Below, in pieces: positions 58,703 to 64,000 of a stretch of DNA of 64,000 bases. A model generated the notes under the pieces. That model ran no database searches. It had not been told where the DNA came from and was given only the letters and a program-made list of their open reading frames with translations. The stretch lies in assembly GCA_031367195.1 (NCBI GenBank), contig JANLPL010000013.1, positions 1 through 64,000 of the forward strand. The letters are read 5' to 3'. The DNA is from Roseiarcus sp031367195 (GTDB lineage: Bacteria > Pseudomonadota > Alphaproteobacteria > Rhizobiales > Beijerinckiaceae). Position 1 is the first letter of the stretch. Each line of letters starts with the position of its first letter. Position numbers and translations under genes: made by a program.

Positions 58703-59878
58703 TTGCTTAACGCGACTGTCCATGACTGTTTTGCCACACTCGTCGCCAAAGGCGCGATCGAGCCCGACCCGGCGCAACAGGCGCTGGTCGGAAAACTCGA
58801 CCGGCTCGCCGCCGAGCTGGCGCCCTATCGCCTGCCCGGTCGGCCAGGCGTGCTGGGCCGTCTGTTCGGCGCCAAGCCCGTGGAGCCGCCGCGCGGCCTC
58901 TACATCCACGGCGAAGTCGGGCGCGGCAAGACGTTCCTGATGGACCTGTTCTTCGCCGCCGTCGAAGGTCCGCCCAAGCGGCGGGCGCATTTCCACGCCT
59001 TCATGGCCGACGTACACGCGCGCGTCCATGCCTGGCGGCAGGCCAGGAAACGCGGCGAGCCGGTCGGCGAGGAGCCGATCGCGCCTCTCGCGGCGGCGCT
59101 GGCGCAGGAGGCGACGCTGCTCTGCTTCGACGAATTCGCGGTGCGCGACATCGCCGACGCGATGATTCTGGCGCGGCTGTTTTCGGCGCTGTTTGCGCTC
59201 GGCGTCGTGGTGGTGGCGACCTCGAATGTCGCGCCGGCGGATTTATACAGGGATGGCCTCAACCGCGCGCTGTTCCTGCCGTTCATCGATCTCGTGGCTG
59301 AGCGGATGGAGATCGTCTCGCTCGACGCGCGCACGGATTACCGGCTGCAAAAGCTCGCCCGCGCGCCGGTCTATTACTGTCCCGCCGACCGGGCCGCCGA
59401 TTGCGCGATGGACGCGGCCTTCGCGCGGCTGACGGGCGTGGAGCGCGGCGAGCCCGAGGCGGTGGTGCGGCTCGGCCGGATTATTGCCGTGCCCCAGTCG
59501 GTCGGCGGCGTGGCGCGGTTCGATTTCGACGCCCTGTGCCGGCGCCCGCTGAGCGCGGGCGATTATGTCGCGCTGGCGAGCCGGTTCGAGACGATCCTGA
59601 TCGATCATATCCCGGTCTTCGCGCCGGGCGAGCGCGACGCGGCCAGGCGTTTCATCAATTTCATCGATGCGGCCTATGACGCACGGGTGAAACTGCTGGC
59701 CTCGGCGGCGGCGGAACCGGAGGGACTGGCTCCTGGCTTGATAGGCGGGGAGGCGTTCGAATTCGCCCGCACCGTCTCGCGGCTGGTGGAAATGCGCTCG
59801 CGCGATTTTCTGCGACGGGCCCATGTTAGCCAGGGCGGCGAGACCGCGGGCGATCTCGGCGGGATCGTTTCGGGGTGA
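58703..59878 (+). CDS. zapE: cell division protein ZapE (AFG1-family ATPase)
   Basis: A 391-residue AFG1/LACE1-type P-loop ATPase. Walker A is GEVGRGKT (70-77), FHAFMADVHARVHAW follows, Walker B is LLCFDEFAVRDIADAMIL, and VVATSNVAPADLYRDGLNR is the sensor-1 region. SRFETILIDHIPVF and RRFINFIDAAYD are typical ZapE/AFG1 C-terminal motifs. ZapE binds FtsZ in E. coli. The start is TTG at 58703, the only good start before the conserved domain. The TGA overlaps the GTG of the sulfotransferase gene. Confidence 0.93.
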   Translation: MLNATVHDCFATLVAKGAIEPDPAQQALVGKLDRLAAELAPYRLPGRPGVLGRLFGAKPVEPPRGLYIHGEVGRGKTFLMDLFFAAVEGPPKRRAHFHAFMADVHARVHAWRQARKRGEPVGEEPIAPLAAALAQEATLLCFDEFAVRDIADAMILARLFSALFALGVVVVATSNVAPADLYRDGLNRALFLPFIDLVAERMEIVSLDARTDYRLQKLARAPVYYCPADRAADCAMDAAFARLTGVERGEPEAVVRLGRIIAVPQSVGGVARFDFDALCRRPLSAGDYVALASRFETILIDHIPVFAPGERDAARRFINFIDAAYDARVKLLASAAAEPEGLAPGLIGGEAFEFARTVSRLVEMRSRDFLRRAHVSQGGETAGDLGGIVSG

Positions 59879-60708
59879 GGCGGCTCATCCTGCATATCGG
59901 GTTGGAGAAGACCGGCACGACGTCGTTCCAGGCGTTTTGCGTCGACAACCGGCGCGCCCTGGCCGCGCGCGGCGCACTCTATCCCGCCAATGCCGACTGC
60001 TTTCTGCGCCTCAATCACGCGCCGCTGGCGGCGAGCTATTTCAGCGCGGCGCAAGCCGAGACTTTTTTGATCGCCGGGTGGCGCGCGGGTCGGGTAGGGG
60101 CGATCTCCGCGTTGAGGAACGAAATAGAAGCGGCGGACGCCGGCCTGACGCTGATCAGCGCCGAACATTTCTCGTCGCGCTTCGACGCCGGCCGCGTCGC
60201 GCAGCTCGGCGCCGACCTCGCCGGTTTCGACGTATCCATCGCCGTCGTCGTGCGCCATCCGCTTGCCCGCGCGCGCGCGGCCTATGCGACGACGGTGGCG
60301 TCGGGTCGGGCGATCACGCTCGACGCCTTCGTTGACGAACTTTGTCAGCCGACAAATCCTTACCTGCGCTGTCGCGACACGTTGGAAGTCTGGACAAATG
60401 TGTTTGGTCGCGAGCGAATGATCGTAATATCCTATCGCGAAGGGGCCGACATCGTCGCGACGCTGGCCGCGCGGGTGCTGCCGGACATCGCCGTTTCGAC
60501 AGGCGCCTACATGCGCAATGTCTCGCCTTCGGGCGCACGGACGGAGCGCCGCCGCCGCGCCAATGCGGGCGAGGGGCTGTGGGCGCGACTCCTTGCGCCG
60601 GCGCCGGCGGCGTTTTCGCCCGATCAGGTCACCCGCATCGTGGCCTCGACTTCGGCCGACCTTGCCTGGCTTGACGCGGCCCATGGGATCACGCTCAGCG
60701 CTATTTGA
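59875..60708 (+). CDS. sulfotransferase-like protein
   Basis: A 277-residue protein with a PAPS-dependent sulfotransferase signature. LHIGLEKTGTTSFQAF at about 6-21 is the 5'-phosphosulfate-binding loop (KTGTTS at 12-17), and VVVRHPLARARAAYAT resembles the 3'-phosphate motif (RxPxxRxxS) with Ala for Ser. Members sulfate carbohydrates or lipids, but the acceptor cannot be read. GTG at 59875 overlaps the zapE stop (GTGA), an odd pairing with a cell-division gene. Ends LAWLDAAHGITLSAI. Confidence 0.75.
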   Translation: MRRLILHIGLEKTGTTSFQAFCVDNRRALAARGALYPANADCFLRLNHAPLAASYFSAAQAETFLIAGWRAGRVGAISALRNEIEAADAGLTLISAEHFSSRFDAGRVAQLGADLAGFDVSIAVVVRHPLARARAAYATTVASGRAITLDAFVDELCQPTNPYLRCRDTLEVWTNVFGRERMIVISYREGADIVATLAARVLPDIAVSTGAYMRNVSPSGARTERRRRANAGEGLWARLLAPAPAAFSPDQVTRIVASTSADLAWLDAAHGITLSAI

Positions 60709-60775
60709 CAGAATTACGCAATCGGCCGCACTCTCGGCGGGCAAACGCCGGGGCGACGCCGGCGGAGGAGGGAAA

Positions 60776-61072
60776 ATGTGCCACCTGTTCGCCAGCCAGT
60801 CTCCGGAAAGTTACGCGTTTGAAACCCGCTCGATCCGCCTCAATGGTCAGAGCACCAGCTTGCGGCTCGAGAAGGTTTTCTGGACGATTCTCGAACAAAT
60901 CGCTGAAGGCGAGGGGATGACGGTGCCGCGCTTTATCTCGACTCTGCACAGCGAAGTCGTGCTCGTCTGGGGCGAGGTCGCGAATTTTACCTCGCATCTG
61001 CGCTGTATTTGTCTGGTCGCGGTCGAGGACGGACGGGCGCGGCGCGGCGGCGGTCAGGCGCAAGCGGCATGA
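60776..61072 (+). CDS. ribbon-helix-helix domain protein (RHH_4 type)
   Basis: A 98-residue protein with the RHH_4 fold: RSIRLNGQSTSLRLEKVFWT and ILEQIAEGEGMTVPRFISTL form the strand-helix-helix unit (about residues 16-60), and the C-terminal part SHLRCICLVAVEDG is typical. Small proteins of this kind are probably DNA binding, though some are annotated as aryl-sulfate sulfotransferase-like by mistake. ATG at 60776 has an excellent GGAGGAGGGA ribosome-binding site. It lies 67 bases after the sulfotransferase gene. Confidence 0.8.
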   Translation: MCHLFASQSPESYAFETRSIRLNGQSTSLRLEKVFWTILEQIAEGEGMTVPRFISTLHSEVVLVWGEVANFTSHLRCICLVAVEDGRARRGGGQAQAA

Positions 61073-61151
61073 TGTAGTAAGCAGATAACACCCGCGCCTG
61101 TCGCCGCGGGTTAGGTTTGGGCAACGAAGCTTCGGAGGGTCTGGCGGGATA

Positions 61152-61547
61152 ATGGCGAAGGCGATTCATTCCATGATCCGCGTGCTCGACGAGGCGCGGT
61201 CTTTGAAATTCTACCGATCCGCGTTCGGCCTTGAAGTCGCCGACCGGCTCGACTTTCCCGAATTCACGCTGGTCTATCTCTCCAATCGTGAAATCGCGTT
61301 CGAGCTCGAACTCACCATTAACAAAGGACGCGCCGAGCCTTACGCGCTCGGCGACGGCTATGGTCACATCGCCTTTGTCGTCGACGATCTCGAAGCCGAA
61401 CATGGCCGCTTCGAGCGGGAAGGGCTCGCGCCGCGCAAGATTGTCGCCTTCGAGCGCGACGGAAGGTTGCTCGCACGATTCTTCTTCGTTGAAGACCCGG
61501 ACGGCTATAAGATCGAAGTGCTGCAAAAGCACGGCCGCTTTCACTGA
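61152..61547 (+). CDS. VOC / glyoxalase I-like protein
   Basis: A 131-residue vicinal-oxygen-chelate protein. IHSMIRVLDEARSLKFYRSA, FELELTINKGR, GYGHIAFVVDDLEAEHGRFE and VEDPDGYKIEVLQKHG correspond to the lactoylglutathione lyase (GloA) blocks, with metal ligands expected at His6, Glu55, His75 and Glu122 (approximate). Whether it is a true glyoxalase I is not proven by sequence. ATG at 61152 follows a GGAGGGT site. The Tat-exported dehydrogenase pair follows on the same strand. Confidence 0.88.
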   Translation: MAKAIHSMIRVLDEARSLKFYRSAFGLEVADRLDFPEFTLVYLSNREIAFELELTINKGRAEPYALGDGYGHIAFVVDDLEAEHGRFEREGLAPRKIVAFERDGRLLARFFFVEDPDGYKIEVLQKHGRFH

Positions 61548-61589
61548 ACGCCGGCGTAAAGCCGGGCGATAAACAAAAGAGGAGACGTC

Positions 61590-62135
61590 ATGAAGCTCAT
61601 CGAGGGCGAGAGCCACAATCACGCGCCGGTCTCCCGGCGCAGTTTCCTGCAACGCTCGGCGCTTGGAATCGCCGCCATCGCGGTCACGTCGACCGGCGCT
61701 CTTCTCAACGCCTCGGAGGCCTGGGCGCTCGACGTCAAGGGCCTCAAGCCCGAGACGATGAAGACGCTGATCCTGATCGCGCGCGACATCTATCCGCACG
61801 ACAAGGTGCCGGACCGTTTCTACGCGGCGGCGATGAAATCCTACGACGACGCCGCGGCCAAGGATCCGGCCGCGAAGGCGGCGACGGAAGCTTTTGTCGG
61901 CGGGCTGAACGGCGCGGCCGGCGCTGGCGGTTATCTCGGCGTCGGCTGGGAGGCGGAGCGTGTGGCGCTGCTGCGGGGCGTGAGCCACGATCCGATGTTC
62001 GAGGCGATTCGCGGCGGCCTGATAGTGTCGCTCTACAACAACCCCGATGTCTGGCCGATCTTCGGTTACGAGGGCGAATCCTATTCGAAGGGCGGTTACA
62101 TCCACCGCGGATTCGACGACATCGACTGGCTCTGA
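61590..62135 (+). CDS. gluconate 2-dehydrogenase subunit 3-like protein, Tat signal
   Basis: A 181-residue small subunit of a GMC-type dehydrogenase. The N-terminal SRRSFLQRSALGIAAIAVTS is a twin-arginine signal (SRRSFL at 15-20, cleavage probably after ASEAWA). The mature part, with LILIARDIYPHDKVPDRFYA, resembles the gluconate 2-dehydrogenase subunit 3 family, which escorts the flavoprotein through the Tat pathway. ATG at 61590 has AGAGGAG upstream. The GMC subunit is 29 bases downstream and has no signal of its own, as expected for a hitchhiker. Confidence 0.88.
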   Translation: MKLIEGESHNHAPVSRRSFLQRSALGIAAIAVTSTGALLNASEAWALDVKGLKPETMKTLILIARDIYPHDKVPDRFYAAAMKSYDDAAAKDPAAKAATEAFVGGLNGAAGAGGYLGVGWEAERVALLRGVSHDPMFEAIRGGLIVSLYNNPDVWPIFGYEGESYSKGGYIHRGFDDIDWL

Positions 62136-62164
62136 ACCAAAACAAACATTTCCGAGGAAACGTC

Positions 62165-63733
62165 ATGACCGCGAAATTCGATCTGAACGACGATAGCGTC
62201 GTCGTCATCGTCGGCTCCGGCGCCGGCGGCGGCACGCTGGGCAACGAGCTGGCGCAAAAGGGGGTGAAGGTAGTCATCCTGGAGGCCGGCGCGCGCACCG
62301 AATACACCGACTTCATCAACGACGAATGGTCGAGCTTCACCCAGCTCGCCTGGACCGACATGCGCACGACTTCGGGCAACTGGCGCGTGCACAAGAATTT
62401 CCCCAACCTGCCCGCCTGGATCGTCAAATCAGTCGGCGGCTCCACCGTCCACTGGGCCGGCGCCTCGCTGCGCTTGCAGGAGCACGAGTTCAAGTCCGCG
62501 ACCACTTATGGCCATGTCGCCGGCGCCAATCTGTTGGACTGGCCGATCACGCTCGCCGATCTCGAACCCTATTACGCGCGCGCCGAGGATAAGATGGGCG
62601 TCACCCGCACCGGCGACCGCCCTGGCCTGCCCGGCAACAACAATTTCAAAATCCTGAAGGCCGGCGCCGACAAGCTCGGCTACAAGGAGTGCCACACCGG
62701 CCGGATGGCGATCAACTCGGTCGAGCGCGACGACCGCAATTCCTGCCAGCAGACCGGCTTCTGCTTCCAGGGTTGCAAATGGGGCGCGAAATGGTCGACG
62801 CTCTATACCGAAATCCCGAAGGGCGAGAAGACCGGCAATCTGGAAGTGCGCCCCGATAGCCATGTCGCGCAGATCGAGCACGACGCCTCGGGCAAGGTGA
62901 CGGGCGTGGTGTATTTCGACAAGGCGGGCAAGACCCAGCGCCAGAAAGCGCGCATCGTCGCGGTCGCCGGCAATTCGATCGAGAGCCCGCGCCTGCTGTT
63001 GAACTCCCATAGCGCGAAATTCCCCGACGGGCTCGCCAATTCCTCAGGTCAGGTCGGGCGCAACTACATGCGCCATATGACGGGCTCGGTTTACGCCGTG
63101 TTCGACAAGCCGGTGCATATGTATCGCGGCACGACGATGGCCGGCATCATTCGCGACGAGGCGAAGCACGACACCAGCCGCGGCTTCGTCGGCGGCTACG
63201 AGATGGAGACGCTGTCGCTCGGCCTGCCGTTCATGGCCGCCTTCCTCGATCCCGGCGGCTGGGGCCGCGAGTTCACTAGCGCGCTCGACGGCTACAGCAA
63301 CATGGCGGGCATGTGGCTGGTCGGCGAGGACATGCCGCAGGAAAGCAACCGCATCACGCTGAGCGACGCCAAGGACGCCCGTGGCCTGAACGTGGCCGAC
63401 GTGCATTTCGACGACCATCCCAACGATGTCGCGATGCGCAACCACGGCTACAAGCAGGGCATGGCGGTTTACGAGGCGGTCGGGGCGACCCGCGCCTTCC
63501 CGACGCCGCCCTATCCTTCGACGCATAATCTGGGCACCAACCGGATGAGCGAGAAGCCGCGCGACGGCGTCGTCAACAAGAACGGCCAGACGCATGACGT
63601 GAAGAACCTGTTTGTCTCCGACGGCAGCCAGTTCACCACCGGCGGCGCGGAGAACCCGACCCTGACCATCGTCAGCCTCGCGATCCGTCAGGCCGAGTTC
63701 ATCGCCGACCAAATGAAGTCGAACACGATCTGA
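62165..63733 (+). CDS. GMC family flavoprotein dehydrogenase, large subunit
   Basis: A 522-residue FAD-dependent oxidoreductase. The N-terminal fold is VVVIVGSGAGGGTLGNELAQ (GSGAGGG at 17-23); KSVGGSTVHWAGASLRLQEH is the flavin-adjacent motif and HNLGTNRMSEKPRDGVVNKN with PTLTIVSLAIRQAEFIAD the C-terminal catalytic part. It resembles gluconate, sorbitol or fructose dehydrogenase large subunits. No cytochrome c subunit follows; electrons must be passed to a cytochrome or quinone encoded elsewhere. ATG at 62165 after GAGGAAACGTC. A strong terminator follows the gene. Confidence 0.93.
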   Translation: MTAKFDLNDDSVVVIVGSGAGGGTLGNELAQKGVKVVILEAGARTEYTDFINDEWSSFTQLAWTDMRTTSGNWRVHKNFPNLPAWIVKSVGGSTVHWAGASLRLQEHEFKSATTYGHVAGANLLDWPITLADLEPYYARAEDKMGVTRTGDRPGLPGNNNFKILKAGADKLGYKECHTGRMAINSVERDDRNSCQQTGFCFQGCKWGAKWSTLYTEIPKGEKTGNLEVRPDSHVAQIEHDASGKVTGVVYFDKAGKTQRQKARIVAVAGNSIESPRLLLNSHSAKFPDGLANSSGQVGRNYMRHMTGSVYAVFDKPVHMYRGTTMAGIIRDEAKHDTSRGFVGGYEMETLSLGLPFMAAFLDPGGWGREFTSALDGYSNMAGMWLVGEDMPQESNRITLSDAKDARGLNVADVHFDDHPNDVAMRNHGYKQGMAVYEAVGATRAFPTPPYPSTHNLGTNRMSEKPRDGVVNKNGQTHDVKNLFVSDGSQFTTGGAENPTLTIVSLAIRQAEFIADQMKSNTI

Positions 63734-63755
63734 CGATCCCAAGCCGTCAGCCTGC

Positions 63756-63795
63756 CGCCCCTTTCCCCGTCCGCGGGGGGAGGGGCGTTTCTGTT
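63756..63795 (+). terminator. Rho-independent terminator after GMC dehydrogenase
   Basis: CGCCCCTTTCCCC at 63756-63768 and GGGGGGAGGGGCG at 63775-63787 pair over 13 positions (with G-T pairs) around a 6-base loop and are followed by TTTCTGTTT. It lies between the dehydrogenase and pyrE. Confidence 0.9.
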
Positions 63796-63837
63796 TGGGG
63801 GTTTCCCAAGCCGTGCGGAGGCATTAGGACAGAGGCC

Positions 63838-64000
63838 ATGAGCCTGTCCGCCCTCACCTCAGAAGAAACCCTGGCCGAGTTCCGCGCCGCCGGCGCGCTG
63901 CTTGAGGGCCATTTCATCCTCAGTTCCGGCCGGCACTCCCCGGTTTTCCTGCAAAAGATGTTCGTCTTTCAAGACCCCATGCGCACCCAGAAGCTGTGTC
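63838..64000 (+). CDS. pyrE: orotate phosphoribosyltransferase (5' part only)
   Basis: The first 54 codons of pyrE, cut by the end of the window. The protein begins MSLSALTSEETLAEFRAAGA and continues with LLEGHFILSSGRHSPVFLQK, the typical PyrE start in which SGRHS lines the substrate pocket. Step five of UMP synthesis. ATG 63838 is preceded by GGACAGAGGCC. Only the N-terminal part is available, so the PRPP loop is not visible. Confidence 0.9.
   Translation, partial: MSLSALTSEETLAEFRAAGALLEGHFILSSGRHSPVFLQKMFVFQDPMRTQKLC

Overview
This 64 kb window is a GC-rich (about two-thirds G+C) stretch of a bacterial chromosome. Gene content points to an alphaproteobacterium, most likely of the order Hyphomicrobiales: a compact ccmC-ccmD-ccmG block, MmcB, DUF1285/NUDIX/DUF6111/CCA-transferase linkage, a MoxR/DUF58/DUF4159 operon, an L25 of the long Ctc type, and many GTG/TTG starts in 4-base stop/start overlaps. 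The genus cannot be fixed from the sequence alone. No rRNA, CRISPR array or prophage is visible. About 55 of the genes are ordinary single-copy chromosomal genes.

Layout. 1-3.2 kb: tRNA-Ser(GGA), then a minus-strand run of CCA-adding enzyme, DUF6111, NUDIX and DUF1285. 3.3-10 kb: a four-gene envelope operon (MoxR ATPase, DUF58, BatA/DUF4159, VWA-like membrane protein). 10.2-15.1 kb: tRNA-Met, an IS256-type transposase scrap, mutL, lapA-like, an ornithine-cyclodeaminase homologue and a Gfo/Idh/MocA dehydrogenase. 15.1-25.4 kb is the accessory region: a GT41 (O-GlcNAc-transferase-like) glycosyltransferase, a 2180-residue Ser/Thr-rich repeat protein, an AT-rich stretch and a decayed IS66-type transposase. 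25.6-27.7 kb: DUF167, slipin, xerD and a 47-residue membrane protein. 27.9-31.6 kb: a two-gene unit of a winged-helix-like protein and a 1056-residue double P-loop ATPase with a HerA/VirB4-like C-terminal half. 31.6-41 kb: mixed housekeeping (3-hydroxyacyl-CoA dehydrogenase family, GIY-YIG, DUF2239, ypfJ, pth, rplY, GT61, KDPG/KDPGal aldolase, topA). 41-48.8 kb: a complete dipeptide-type ABC transporter followed by a GMC oxidoreductase and mmcB. 49-51.5 kb: rplU, rpmA, GNAT, obgE. 51.5-54.9 kb: a small unknown gene, an orphan livF, a PaaK-like enzyme and an SDR. 54.9-60.7 kb: ccmCDG, a YegD-type Hsp70, a secreted trypsin-like protease, zapE, a sulfotransferase. 60.7-64 kb: RHH protein, glyoxalase-fold protein, a Tat-dependent small subunit with its GMC oxidoreductase, and the start of pyrE.

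The most unusual part is 15.3-24 kb. The giant protein is built on an 8-residue repeat of the form xxLTTTxQ nested in a 109-residue super-repeat (13 octads plus one 5-residue step), with 18 clear copies, and in the middle these alternate as two sub-types (a 218-residue dimer). It lies directly upstream, on the same strand, of an OGT-like transferase that keeps the positions expected for UDP-sugar binding. I propose, as inference, that the two form a substrate-enzyme pair: a mucin-like Ser/Thr-rich protein and its O-glycosyltransferase. The second candidate system is the winged-helix plus dual-ATPase pair at 27.9-31.6 kb, whose second P-loop has lost its lysine.
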